In this document: positions 1-8,578 of the stretch, in pieces
Layout: the number at the start of each line of letters is the position of its first letter
Position numbering within the stretch: position 1 is the first letter of the stretch
Assembly: GCA_014323675.1 (NCBI GenBank)
Contig: JACONN010000002.1
Location: forward strand, 3,082,001-3,146,000
From: Hormoscilla sp. GM7CHS1pb
GTDB taxonomy: Bacteria; Cyanobacteriota; Cyanobacteriia; Cyanobacteriales; Desertifilaceae
Direction: 5' to 3'
Length of the DNA: 64,000 bases
Notes under the pieces: generated by a model
Told to the model about the DNA's origin: nothing
Seen by the model: the letters and a program-made list of their open reading frames with translations, nothing else
Databases searched by the model: none
Made by a program: the position numbers and the translations under genes

Positions 1-665
1 TGCAAGGTTTCGATCAGGTTGCGCAGTTGGGCGACTCTGATTTCGCGGGGCAGGCTATCCGCTGCGGGTTCTTCAGGCATGGGCAAGTCATTCATGGCAC
101 GATTTTTCGGACCGTCTGCGGGCCGATCGAGGGAAACTTGACTGGATTCTAGTTTTGGATTGTTGCTCTCTTCTAAGGCTAAGGGGTTGGCTGCTGCTTG
201 CTGTAGTGAGGGCTGTTGGCCACTGGCAAAGGCCCGGGCGATCGCGTCGCAGCGTTCGTTGCCTGGGTTGCCGCTGTGGCCTTTGACGTGTTTCCACTTT
301 ACCTGCTGGCTGTTGAGCTTCGCGAGCATTTCCCAGAGGTCCTGATTTAGTACCGGTTTCCCTTGGGATGTCCTCCAGCCGTTTCTTTTCCAACTGGCTA
401 TCCAACTGGTTATCCCTTTTCTGACATATTCGCTATCGGTGTAGAGGGTGACTGGTTCCGTTTGCCCCGTGCTGGTTACCAGTCTTAAGGCCGCGATCGC
501 AGCTTGCAGTTCCATCCGGTTGTTGGTGGTTTGCTCTTGGGCACCCCCCATTTCATGGATAGAATCATCATTGAAGTTTACTAGGACGCCCCAGCCTCCT
601 GGTCCTGGGTTGCCGATGCAGGCTCCATCTGTGTACAGGCTTTTGATTGTGCGTTCGTCTGACAT
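1..665 (-). CDS. rnhA: Ribonuclease HI (3' end outside window)
   Basis: Degrades the RNA strand of RNA-DNA hybrids in the cytoplasm. The reading frame starts at ATG 665 and stays open to base 1, so the C-terminus lies outside the window. The catalytic carboxylates are visible in order: Asp in YTDGACIGNPGPGGWG, Glu in NNRMELQAA, Asp in YTDSEYVRKG and Asp in NERCDAIAR, plus the active-site His in KGHSGNPGNE. A C-terminal extension ending around REIRVAQLRNLIETL resembles the tail on many cyanobacterial RNase HI proteins. A 113-bp MITE-like element lies only 18 bp upstream of the start codon, so the native promoter has probably been displaced or is supplied by the element. Confidence 0.93.
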   Translation of the reverse strand, partial: MSDERTIKSLYTDGACIGNPGPGGWGVLVNFNDDSIHEMGGAQEQTTNNRMELQAAIAALRLVTSTGQTEPVTLYTDSEYVRKGITSWIASWKRNGWRTSQGKPVLNQDLWEMLAKLNSQQVKWKHVKGHSGNPGNERCDAIARAFASGQQPSLQQAAANPLALEESNNPKLESSQVSLDRPADGPKNRAMNDLPMPEEPAADSLPREIRVAQLRNLIETL

Positions 666-691
666 TAGCAGGTGGGGGGTATAGGGTCTCT

Positions 692-804
692 GGCGTTGCA
701 CAATTATGGGATGATGGGCATAGTTGCAGAAGTCTTAAACCTAGACTAAAAGCCAGTTTGAGTTATGTGCAAAAAAGGGCATCATCCCCAAAATGTGCAA
801 CGCC
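692..804 (+). mobile_element. MITE family A, copy 1 (113 bp, 8-bp target duplication)
   Basis: The element begins GGCGTTGCACAATTATGGGA and ends with the imperfect inverse, ...CCCCAAAATGTGCAACGCC. The flanking 8-mer GGGTCTCT is directly repeated at 684-691 and 805-812. Same length and sequence family as the copies at 19502-19614 and 56906-57018. It has no coding capacity and is presumably mobilised by a transposase elsewhere. It sits directly upstream of rnhA. Confidence 0.9.
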
Positions 805-812
805 GGGTCTCT

Positions 813-1690
813 TTCTTTACGGCCCGCCTCTGGTTCAAACCAGAGCGTTACCAGGCGGTCCCTAGGTAACGAGGCTAAAGTCGGTTAAAACCGGTTAAAA
901 CCGACTAATAACATAATGCTTATAATTTTAGCATTTTTTGACACAATGGTATTGGCCCTACAGTGTAGGTAGGGTTTCCGAACGAAACCCTACCCTACCA
1001 TACTCATATGAGGTTTCCTTCGCCGCTTTCTGGACTTCTGTATACTCCTCTCCCTTGAAGCGCCTCTTGACGAAGTATTCTTTTCCCCTGACGGCTTTTC
1101 TCACTCTTGCCGTATAATCACTCAGTTTCGCCCAGGCAACGATCGCAACCCCTGGGGAATATACGAGTTATTTTCAGGAGTAATTGAGTTATTCCAGGGA
1201 ATAAATCAGGTACTCCCGAAATGATTCAGTTACTTCCGGGATGACTCAGTTACTCCAGGGAATGACTCAGTTCCTTCAGGGAATGACTCAGTCACTCCCT
1301 AGAGGGACTCAGTTACTGTCTGGCGACATATATCTATTCCTGACTTGATATATCTATGGCTGACGGGCGCTCGGGTTCCGCTGCTGAGGTCTGGCACTAT
1401 TCTCGATCGGTCCGCGGACGGCCCGAGAAATCGGTTTCACGGCCCGCCCGAGGGAGCAGGGAGTAGGGAGCAGGGAGCAGGGAGAGGGGAGAGGGGTGAA
1501 ATCATTGATTTATGATGGTTCGGGACAACTGGGGTGAAATACTCCACAGTATCTTAAAACCCCGCAGCTTGCGACTGGTGCATTCCGGTGATTTAAAACC
1601 CACTCTCCAGCCTTTCCAGGTGCGAGATTGGCCTCATGGCCCGCCGTGGGTTAAAACCCACGGCTAAGAGCTGAAGTGGGTTAAAACCCA
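813..1690. repeat. Repeat-filled intergenic region
   Basis: No gene is supported here. It holds a palindromic GCGTTACC...GGTAACGAGG repeat (845-874), an inverted repeat built from AGTCGGTTAAAACCGG (879-907), an inverted repeat around GGTAGGGTTTC (968-995), a degenerate tandem array (1163-1322), a GGGAGCA-type microsatellite (about 1452-1495), and GTGGGTTAAAACCCAC palindromes (1645-1692) that reach the end of the TPR gene. Confidence 0.75.
1163..1322. repeat. Degenerate 20-21-bp tandem repeat
   Basis: About eight consecutive copies of a unit close to GACTCAGTTACTCCAGGGAA. Unit length varies by a base, so this is not a preserved coding repeat. Confidence 0.8.
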
Positions 1691-2896
1691 CTAAAATGAT
1701 GCGATCTCCTCTTCATAGCGTTCTAACTTCCTCAGCGCCAGACCCCGGTTGTACCAGGCTTCGTAGTAGCCAGGTTTAATCTCAAGGGCGCGGTCAAAAG
1801 ATGCGATCGCCTCTTCATAGCGTTCTAACTTCCCCAGCGCATTACCCCGGTTGTACCAGACTGAGTGGTAGTCAGGTTTAATCTCCAGGGCGCGGTCATA
1901 AGATGCGATCGCCTCTTCATACCGTTCTAAGTTACTCAGCGTCACACCCCGGTTGTACCAGGCTAAGTGGTCGTCAGGTTTAATCTCAAGGGCGCGGTCA
2001 AAAGATGCGATCGCCTCTTCATACCGTTCTAAGTTCCCCAGCATCACACCCCGGTTGTACCAGACTGAGTGGTAGTCAGGTTTAATCTCCAGGGCGCGGT
2101 CATAAGATGCGATCGCCTCTTCATACCGTTCTAAGTTACTCAGCGTCACACCCCGGTTGTACCAGGCTAAGTGGTCGTCAGGTTTAATCTCAAGGGCGCG
2201 GTCAAAAGATGCGATCGCCTCTTCATACCGTTCTAAGTTCCCCAGCATCACACCCCGGTTGTACCAGACTGAGTGGTAGTCAGGTTTAATCTCCAGGGCG
2301 CGGTCATAAGATGCGATCGCCATCAAGAGGCGTTCTAAGTTCCCCAGCACCGCACCCCGGTTAAACCAGACTGAGTGGTCGTCAGGTTTAATCTCCAGGG
2401 CGCGGTCATAAGATGCGAGCGCATCCTCAATGCGTTCTAAGATCCCCAGCATCACACCCCGGTTGTCCCAGGCTTCGTGTAAGTCAGGTTTAATCTCCAG
2501 GGCGCGGTCATATGATGCGATCGCCTCTTCATACCGTTCTAACCTCCTCAGCACCACACCCCGGTTGTACCAGGCGTCGTGGAAGTCAGGTTTAATCTCC
2601 AGGGCGCGGTCATAAGATGCGATCGCCTCTTCATAGCGTTCTAAGTTCCTCAGTATATTACCCCGGTAGAACCAGACTTCGTAGTCGTCAGGTTTAATCT
2701 CCAGGGCGCGGTCAAAAGATGCGATCGCCTCTTCATGGCGTTCTAAGTTCCACAGCACCACACCCCGGTTGTACCAGACTTCGGGGAAGTCAGGTTTAAT
2801 CTCCAGGGCGCGGTCATGAGATGCGAGCGCATCTAGGAAATACCCTTCCAGATCTCGCTGAAAACCCCGACGGAACCATTCATCAGCTTCCTGCAT
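1691..2896 (-). CDS. TPR-repeat protein with near-identical repeats
   Basis: Eleven 34-residue tetratricopeptide repeats of the form ASYDRALEIKPDxHxxWYNRG, each about 102 bp and most carrying a GCGATCGC site. Repeats 6-7 and 8-9 are identical pairs, indicating a recent 204-bp tandem duplication. TPRs are protein-interaction scaffolds; the partner is unknown. I prefer ATG 2896 because GGAGGAG lies six bases before it; an in-frame ATG at 2920 lacks a comparable site. The protein stops abruptly after three residues of a twelfth repeat (EEEIASF), in a GTGGGTTAAAACCCAC palindrome, so it may be 3'-truncated. A copy of the ribosome-binding site and first codons is duplicated just upstream. Confidence 0.8.
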   Translation of the reverse strand: MQEADEWFRRGFQRDLEGYFLDALASHDRALEIKPDFPEVWYNRGVVLWNLERHEEAIASFDRALEIKPDDYEVWFYRGNILRNLERYEEAIASYDRALEIKPDFHDAWYNRGVVLRRLERYEEAIASYDRALEIKPDLHEAWDNRGVMLGILERIEDALASYDRALEIKPDDHSVWFNRGAVLGNLERLLMAIASYDRALEIKPDYHSVWYNRGVMLGNLERYEEAIASFDRALEIKPDDHLAWYNRGVTLSNLERYEEAIASYDRALEIKPDYHSVWYNRGVMLGNLERYEEAIASFDRALEIKPDDHLAWYNRGVTLSNLERYEEAIASYDRALEIKPDYHSVWYNRGNALGKLERYEEAIASFDRALEIKPGYYEAWYNRGLALRKLERYEEEIASF

Positions 2897-2960
2897 TATC
2901 ATCTCCTCCGAAACAGACAACAGCTTCCTGCATTATATCATCTCCTCCGAAACAGACAAC
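2897..2960 (-). repeat. Duplicated ribosome-binding site and start of the TPR gene
   Basis: About 40 bp containing GGAGGAGATGAT, an ATG and codons for Met-Gln-Glu-Ala occurs twice in tandem. The upstream copy opens a short reading frame of about 16 codons that ends just inside the TPR gene, like a leader peptide. It may be an accidental duplication. Confidence 0.6.
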
Positions 2961-3237
2961 CCATCTCCGACAGACTCCTGCCAAAAGCGCTTTAACATCA
3001 GTCGCACCTCCCCTTCAGTCTTCTGTTTAACAGTATAGCTTGCATCTTGCACATTCTCAATTAGCCTCCTGGCCCGCCGTGGGTTTTAACCCACGGCTAA
3101 TAGCTTAAGTCGGTTAAAACCGACTGAAAACATTGTATACAAAGTGTTTAGTCCACTTTAGTGGACTTTAGCTATTAGCCGAGCATACCCCGGCGGTCTA
3201 TCGCTCAAGATGCAAGATGTGAGTACCCCGACAGTTG

Positions 3238-3530
3238 CTAACTTCCTGACGTTTCGGGAACGGATATCCCATCTCCGAGAAACTCTGCTTCGATGATTTC
3301 ATTACCAGTATATTCTGGTTCCGGGGGAAAATGTGCGAGGATCTCCGAGGCAATTTTCCCGGCCACATCAAATATTTCCCCACAGGAAAGATCGCCAAGC
3401 TAGCGCATCCCCAGTGCTAACTCTTGATGCTGGGTGGGTGAGGCGAGCAATGTTTCTCCAAAGGGATGCAACCAGGCTGATAATTCCCCTTGTGTAGTCT
3501 TCTCTCCGATGAAGAAGCCCAAAACATTGC
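3238..3530 (-). pseudogene. TPR-associated N-terminal domain remnant with one in-frame stop
   Basis: Reading the minus strand from about 3530 gives GEKTTQGELSAWLHPFGETL, then LALGMR, a TAG stop at 3402-3400, then in the same frame LGDLSCGEIFDVAGKIASEI and a final stop at 3238. This aligns with residues 80-135 of the TPR protein at 6276-7463 (WIAWLHSFGERTLSS, then VGCGELGRVAGEFGEELL). One nonsense codon therefore interrupts an otherwise open homologous frame. The upstream part is cut by a terminal fragment of MITE family B at about 3539-3563. Confidence 0.7.
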
Positions 3531-3538
3531 CCCGACTC

Positions 3539-3563
3539 GGGTGTGGTCAAAAACAGTTGGTAC
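3539..3563. repeat. Solo terminus of MITE family B
   Basis: GGGTGTGGTCAAAA followed by CAGTTGGTA matches one end of the family B elements at 5392, 5908 and 19005. It marks the break point of the TPR-family pseudogene. Confidence 0.65.
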
Positions 3564-3745
3564 GGGGAGATTCTCGCGGGGTGCAGGGCGAAGCATCTAT
3601 CAAGTTATGTCATAAGTTTACAGATAGACTCTTCGCCTTGCGAAAGTGGGATGCACCCTCTTTACTGATAACTTCTCTATTGTAGTTCGTAGTGAGTGCT
3701 TTAGCGCTCGCGTTGAGGACTAAAGTACTCACTACAAACTGTTGT

Positions 3746-4558
3746 CTAGGGCTTGGGAATTAATTGGATTTCAAATAATGTCGGCCACAGCTTTCCTGTT
3801 ACGAAGATGCGATCGCCTTTCTCATCATAAGCGATCCCATTCAGCACCGCATTTGGATCCCGGCGCAGTGCGATATCGAGCAACCCAGTCAAGTCTATCC
3901 AGCTCAAAACTTGACCCGTCTGGGGGGAAATGCGAGCAATAAAATCGGTCCCCCAGACATTAGCCCATATTTCCCCTTTAACGTACTCTAACTCATTGAG
4001 TCGGAGGACGGGGGTATCACCGTCCCGCACTTGCAGCTTCTCGATCTCCTGGAAGCTATCGGGGTTCCAAAAGTACAGAATATTTGTCCCATCGCTCATA
4101 ATTAGGCGCTTGCCATCGTGAGTAATTCCCCAACCTTCTGTAGGATATTTAAACTCGTTGATTTTCTCAAATGTATCGCGATCGTATACAAAACCGGTAT
4201 TAGACTTCCAAGTCAATTGAATAATGCGGTCTTGCCAGAGAACGATACCCTCTCCAAAGTAGCGCTTATCCAGGTTATAGATTTGCAAAACCTTGCCAGT
4301 TTCCAGATCGACTCGGCGTATAGAAGATCTGCCCCACCAACCAGTGCCCTCGTAAAGTTGGCCATTGTGGTAGAACAAACCTTGTGTGAAAGCCTCAGTA
4401 TCGTGGGGGTAACGGTTAATAATGCGGTAGCTGTACATGGGAGCCTGGGTTGGTTGTAAGTTTTCTGCTTTGGTATGATGTTCTGATTCAAATATACCGC
4501 AGGCGCTGGCGACTAATACAATTACTGCCAGAGAAGCAGAAATCAATCTTTGGTGCAT
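3746..4558 (-). CDS. Glutaminyl-peptide cyclotransferase (glutamine cyclotransferase family)
   Basis: 270 aa, matching the plant/bacterial-type glutaminyl cyclase (beta-propeller) family, which converts N-terminal glutamine of peptides to pyroglutamate. Recognisable blocks are the start of the propeller (FTQGLFYHNGQLYEGTGWWG), GWGITHDGKRLIMSDGT, LNELEYVKGEIWANVWGTD and VLNGIAYDEKGDRIFVTGK. The N-terminus has a hydrophobic segment ending VASACG, a lipobox-like site, so it is probably an exported lipoprotein. It stands alone, with no operon partner evident. Confidence 0.85.
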   Translation of the reverse strand: MHQRLISASLAVIVLVASACGIFESEHHTKAENLQPTQAPMYSYRIINRYPHDTEAFTQGLFYHNGQLYEGTGWWGRSSIRRVDLETGKVLQIYNLDKRYFGEGIVLWQDRIIQLTWKSNTGFVYDRDTFEKINEFKYPTEGWGITHDGKRLIMSDGTNILYFWNPDSFQEIEKLQVRDGDTPVLRLNELEYVKGEIWANVWGTDFIARISPQTGQVLSWIDLTGLLDIALRRDPNAVLNGIAYDEKGDRIFVTGKLWPTLFEIQLIPKP

Positions 4559-4612
4559 GATTTTGGTGGGTTGGTTAATTGCTAATTGCTGACTATTTTC
4601 AAGTTCAAATCA

Positions 4613-5012
4613 TCACTCTGGTTCAACCCAGTCCACTTCCAAGCGGCGGAAGTCCCGGTCAAAAGATACCACATACTCGCCGACGCGCCGTTTCTGCCAG
4701 AAATGCGTCTAAAAAGTCTACATTTGCGATCGCCATTCTGTCCAATGCAGCTATAACTATATCCGCTTCTTCTAGGACTACCCCTTGTCTCGTTACCAAG
4801 GGCAGCAAAAGTTCAGCGATTTGAGTGCGGTGGTATTGGTAGAAAGAACGCAGCACCCAAATAACCTCTGCTACCACCATCGGCAAAAGCCGGAGCGTTA
4901 CTTCGCCTCGATCTGCTCGCTCAACTAGCCTTAACGAGCGTTGAAATAGCTCAGGAGGTTCCATTGTTATCAAGCGGATCGAGACGTTTGCATCCAACCA
5001 CATATCATTCAT
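4613..5012 (-). pseudogene. PIN-domain (VapC-like) toxin, C-terminally frameshifted
   Basis: N-terminal MWLDANVSIRL carries the first PIN aspartate, and VLEEADIVIAALD...VDFLDAFLAE carries the central acidic residues. The frame ends early at RRRVCGIF, but one frame over the sequence continues EYVVSFDRDFRRLEVDWVEP and stops at 4613. One base is missing near 4682. The lost segment contains the last conserved Asp, so the product as written should be weak or inactive. It overlaps the upstream AbrB-type antitoxin by ATGA. PIN toxins are ribonucleases neutralised by their partner. Confidence 0.8.
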
Positions 5013-5260
5013 AATCCCTCACTTAAGATTTTTTTAGCAAAAGCTTTACCCACTTCCTGACGGACAGCTTCTTTGCCTGGGTAAGGACGGGTAGCTGGCA
5101 AAGCACCTGCAAGTTCGCTGAGACTGCGACGCTTGAACATCTGTACTTTCCATCCATCCAGGAATAACACCAGTTCATCTCCTTCTTCTAGCCCCAGCAA
5201 GCTGCGAATTTCTCCCGGAATTGTCATTTGTCCATCACTGGTTATTTTTGCTATGTGCAT
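5009..5260 (-). CDS. AbrB/SpoVT-type antitoxin (VapB-like)
   Basis: 83 aa. The N-terminal swapped-hairpin DNA-binding motif is clear: KITSDGQMTIPGEIRSLLGL followed by EEGDELVLF. The C-terminal part (residues 45-83) would bind the PIN toxin. The start at 5260 is chosen because GAGGAG lies eight bases upstream; a longer frame to 5302 has no such site. The stop overlaps the start of the PIN gene, as usual for autoregulated toxin-antitoxin operons. Confidence 0.85.
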   Translation of the reverse strand: MHIAKITSDGQMTIPGEIRSLLGLEEGDELVLFLDGWKVQMFKRRSLSELAGALPATRPYPGKEAVRQEVGKAFAKKILSEGL

Positions 5261-5391
5261 TTTATTTCTCCTCTTGCTAATTGCTCTCCGGGGCACGGCC
5301 AAGTATAATTCTGCTCGTCTATCCCGATAATCAACTGATGCCGTGTCCCTACCCTAATTGTAATGTAATTGCCACTATACATCATCCTGGT

Positions 5392-5705
5392 GGGTGTGGT
5401 CATAAGTAGTCGATCGCCGGGTGCCAGCTCCCCGGGTAACGAACCGGACGCTGCCCGGATACATGTATATAGCCCCTGCACGCTCCGGGCCCCTTCCACG
5501 CTCCGGGCCCCCTACGCTGCGAGAGGAGGGGGTCGCGTCCAGGAGCACCCTTAGGATGTGCGATGCGCAGTGCTTCTAGCGCGCGCAGAGCACATCGCCC
5601 GGAGCGTGGGCTAAGTTCTAGTAGCCGGGCCCATCGTTCCCACGGCTCCGCCTGGGAACGGGTGGAGGCGGGTCCGCCGAGTACCAACGGGTTTTGACCG
5701 CACCC
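5392..5705 (+). mobile_element. MITE family B, copy 1 (about 314 bp)
   Basis: Begins GGGTGTGGTCATAAGTAGTC and ends ...CCAACGGGTTTTGACCGCACCC; the ends are imperfect inverted repeats. The interior shares ATACATGTATATAGCCCC and GTGGGCTAAGTTCTAGTAGC with the other copies. It carries an embedded CGTTCCC...GGGAACG palindrome (5633-5660). Flanks share only a core ATCCT, so a target duplication is not clean. Confidence 0.75.
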
Positions 5706-5855
5706 GATCCTTTTCCGCTATGAGAGAAGATCCTTTTTCGCTATAAGAGAAGAACCTTTTATCGCTGAGAGAAAAACTTTTTATTATCGAAAAAAATTCT
5801 TTTCTGCTATGAGAGCAGAACTTTTTCCCTTGAGAAAGCGGCTTTTTGTCATAAT
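5706..5855. repeat. Degenerate 22-23-bp tandem repeat
   Basis: About six units related to GATCCTTTTTCGCTATGAGA, decaying towards the right end. No coding frame is supported. Confidence 0.75.
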
Positions 5856-5907
5856 TGTCTATTATCTAGCTAGGTTGATTACCTTTTATATCCCCTCACC
5901 CCGGATC

Positions 5908-6227
5908 GGGTGTGGTCAAAAGTAGTTGATAGCTGGGTGCGTGCTCCGGGAACCCTCCGTGCCCCTAAATGGGGCACGGGGAAACACTGAAGTGTTTACT
6001 ACGAACTGTTGATAGCTGGGTGCGTGCTCCGGGAACCCTCCGTGCCCCTAAATGGGGCACGGGGAAACACTGAAGTGTTTACTACGAACTGCCACACCCC
6101 ATGTGTATAGCCCCTGCGCGTGGGCTAAGTTCTAGTAGCCGAGCCCCTCGTTCCCAGGGAGACCCAGGGAACGGGCTTGGCTTCCGGGCTTGGCTTCCGG
6201 GCTACCAACGGGTTTTGACCACACCCC
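5908..6227 (+). mobile_element. MITE family B, copy 2, with internal 83-bp duplication
   Basis: Ends GGGTGTGGTCAAAAGTAG and ...GGGTTTTGACCACACCC. Flanks CCCCGGATC and TCCCGGATC match at 8 of 9 positions, consistent with a 9-bp target duplication. An 83-bp segment starting GTTGATAGCTGGGTGC is present twice in tandem (5925-6007 and 6008-6090). Confidence 0.8.
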
Positions 6228-6272
6228 TCCCGGATCTGCCCACTACCGGTTAGAGTCGCTCATTGCTTTACT

Positions 6273-6297
6273 CTATCAACTACTTTTGACCGCACCC
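6273..6297. repeat. Solo terminus of MITE family B forming the TPR gene stop
   Basis: CTATCAACTACTTTTGACCG matches one family B end. On the minus strand it encodes Ala-Val-Lys-Ser-Ser-stop, the C-terminus of the TPR protein. Confidence 0.7.
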
Positions 6298-7463
6298 TCC
6301 TGGTGCCTAAGAGCCGCCCTATATTTCTGCATACAAGAGACCGCTACTCGGTCCTGGGGCTGAATTTTCAAGGCCTCCTCGCAAGATGCGATCGCCTCAG
6401 AGTATAGTTTCAGGTTAAACAAAGCAATGGCCAGATTTTTCCAAGCCGGGGCAAAATCTGGTTTGAGTTTCAGAGACCGCTGGAAACTATCAACTGCTTC
6501 TGCATGTCGTGATAACTTAAACAATGCCATCGCTTGATTATACCAAGCTTCCCAGTCATCTGGTTTCAGTTCCGTAGCTTTATTATAAGACGCCACTGCC
6601 AACTCATATCTTTTTAACTTAAACAGCGCATCCCCTCGCATTGCCCAACCGTTCTGGTAATCTGCTTTCAGGGCTAGGGCCCGATCGCAGCATGCGATCG
6701 CCCTTGAAAACGTCCCAGCCTGCTGATACCTCAATGCCTCTTGCATCCAAGCTCTAACTTCCAGTTCTCTGAGAATAACCTGGGGGTTTGTTGTTTGAAT
6801 GCCCATCTGCCGAGCCAGTTGCTTAACCATCCCAGAATTATTTTGCAACATGGCCAATACCTCATCCAAACTGTCTGGTTGCGCTTGACTCTTAATCTTT
6901 GCATTACTTTTCTGTCTTTTCTGTACAGGAGTAACATTTGGGGCGATCGCCTCTATTCCCGGAGGCGTTTCAGGCACGGGTTCGGGGGGGTTATCCTCTG
7001 GTTCCGGAGGAGTTTCAGCCATAGAAGGAGGGGCGGCATCCTGAGTATTCGAGACTGCTTGTATTTGAGGATATCGCCTCAGCAACTCTTCTCCAAATTC
7101 CCCTGCAACTCTTCCCAACTCTCCACAACCAACCTGACTCAGCAGCACCATCTGCCGTCCTAATTCTACATTAGGCGATTTTGAAGACAGCGTCCGTTCT
7201 CCGAAGCTATGCAACCAAGCTATCCAATCAGCTTCCGTAGTGCGATTTTCCCATTCTGCCAGAAACTGCCACACCTGTTGTTCTTGCCAACCGCCTGCAA
7301 CCCCTTCCAGCAACCGCAGGAACAGAAACTCATAATTTTGATATAAAAGGGGCCGAACATTTTCCTGCTGTTTATTGGGAACTTTTCTTTGAGGCGATCG
7401 GCCCAACAGCCTGCGCAGCAACCCCTGCAACCACTGCCAAAACTTTTTCCACATCTTACCCAT
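6276..7463 (-). CDS. TPR protein with conserved N-terminal helical domain
   Basis: 395 aa. Residues 1-35 are basic with Trp/Leu. Residues 40-135 form a cyanobacterial TPR-associated helical domain (LLYQNYEFLFLRLLEG ... VGCGELGRVAGEFGEEL), the same domain as the remnant at 3.3 kb. Residues 140-200 are Pro/Glu-rich and probably disordered. Residues 240-385 hold four TPRs (AIACCDRALALKADYQNGW and following). The final residues and stop come from an inserted MITE family B terminus, so the native C-terminus has been lost. Function is unknown; TPRs suggest protein binding. Confidence 0.8.
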   Translation of the reverse strand: MGKMWKKFWQWLQGLLRRLLGRSPQRKVPNKQQENVRPLLYQNYEFLFLRLLEGVAGGWQEQQVWQFLAEWENRTTEADWIAWLHSFGERTLSSKSPNVELGRQMVLLSQVGCGELGRVAGEFGEELLRRYPQIQAVSNTQDAAPPSMAETPPEPEDNPPEPVPETPPGIEAIAPNVTPVQKRQKSNAKIKSQAQPDSLDEVLAMLQNNSGMVKQLARQMGIQTTNPQVILRELEVRAWMQEALRYQQAGTFSRAIACCDRALALKADYQNGWAMRGDALFKLKRYELAVASYNKATELKPDDWEAWYNQAMALFKLSRHAEAVDSFQRSLKLKPDFAPAWKNLAIALFNLKLYSEAIASCEEALKIQPQDRVAVSCMQKYRAALRHQEGAVKSS

Positions 7464-7703
7464 TTACCATTTACCATTACCCATGTAGGAACTGTCAGTG
7501 GGACACCATTATTTTTTTGGCGACAACCCGAGTAAAAAAGAAACCGCTTTTTCCACCCCTCGTTCCCACAACGAGGCCTTGGAACGGCGCGGGTGGATAG
7601 GTAGCAGCGCCCTCTCCGAAGCAAATCTCTAGCATATCCGTATGAATAATACCCGGGTTGAGAGGAAAGAAGACATTCCAGCAGGCAATTCTCGAGCTAA
7701 CAG

Positions 7704-8495
7704 TTAATCCCTCAATCCTTTCTCGCGCAACCAAGAAGACGCCCAAGCTGCATTTGCCTCTGATAGCGGTGGTTCTGGTTTTTGGCTGTAATCTATTACC
7801 AGCTCGTAACCTGATAAATCATATATCTCATTTAACAACCGCTGCAAATCTACAACTGGTTCCACATCTCCTGACTGCAAAGGTAACGGAAATGAGGGAA
7901 TCGCATCTGGTAAGTTAAAGGCATATAAATCTGCGTAAGGACGCTGGTTGTCCCTACTCACCAAAATCCGATAATCTGAGGAAATATTATCTCCGAAAAA
8001 TGGCATCGGTATCCCCCCGCGCAGTAAATCTATTTCTACCAGATTAGTTGCACTTCCCAAAACTCGCTGTCGCTTCTTCTGATAAGCATTGCGTCCTTTA
8101 CCCGATCGCTTATTTTTCGGAGACAAAATTTCCAATGCCGTCACCACCTCACCCGTGCCCACCTCTTGCACTTCTAAATACCCTTCTTTTATCATCTCTG
8201 GTATCGGCGTTGTGACTGTCACTGGTTGCGCTGGTGGCGATAACACGGCCACCTGAGACCGAGAAGGTTTTGTTTCCTCCCTCTGTTCCCGTTTTACTAT
8301 CAGATCGGGAATTCCCACCAGCAGGGAGTTTGGCCCACCGGTTTCATACATGCGCACTTCTACCGCAACTCGATATTTAGGAAGCAGTTGAGGGGACAAA
8401 ACTCTGGCAATTTCAATAATCAGCCAGTGATGTACTCCCGGCCATAATTGCGGATGTTCTAAATATGGGTCCATACCCGGAAATGGAGATGGCAT
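7704..8495 (-). CDS. DUF4058 family protein
   Basis: 263 aa, intact. It starts MPSPFPGMDPYLEHPQLWPG, the hallmark of DUF4058, a family common and multicopy in filamentous cyanobacteria; function unknown. Other blocks: EVVTALEILSPKNKRSGKGR, SATNLVEIDLLRGGIPMP and the C-terminal WASSWLREKGLRD. The leader GGAGTTAGAACA directly before the ATG is shared with two broken copies at 40289 and 43884, so duplication included upstream DNA. Confidence 0.88.
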   Translation of the reverse strand: MPSPFPGMDPYLEHPQLWPGVHHWLIIEIARVLSPQLLPKYRVAVEVRMYETGGPNSLLVGIPDLIVKREQREETKPSRSQVAVLSPPAQPVTVTTPIPEMIKEGYLEVQEVGTGEVVTALEILSPKNKRSGKGRNAYQKKRQRVLGSATNLVEIDLLRGGIPMPFFGDNISSDYRILVSRDNQRPYADLYAFNLPDAIPSFPLPLQSGDVEPVVDLQRLLNEIYDLSGYELVIDYSQKPEPPLSEANAAWASSWLREKGLRD

Positions 8496-8578
8496 TGTTC
8501 TAACTCCAAATGATGTTTCTGCTTTGATTATACATTATACTTCTATTCACAATTGGCAATTCCCAATTTTCCTAGTAA

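Noticed and set aside
7220..7746. Two overlapping minus-strand frames after the DUF4058 gene
   Set aside because: Shadows of the TPR gene and a CGTTCCC-type repeat; no start site or family match.
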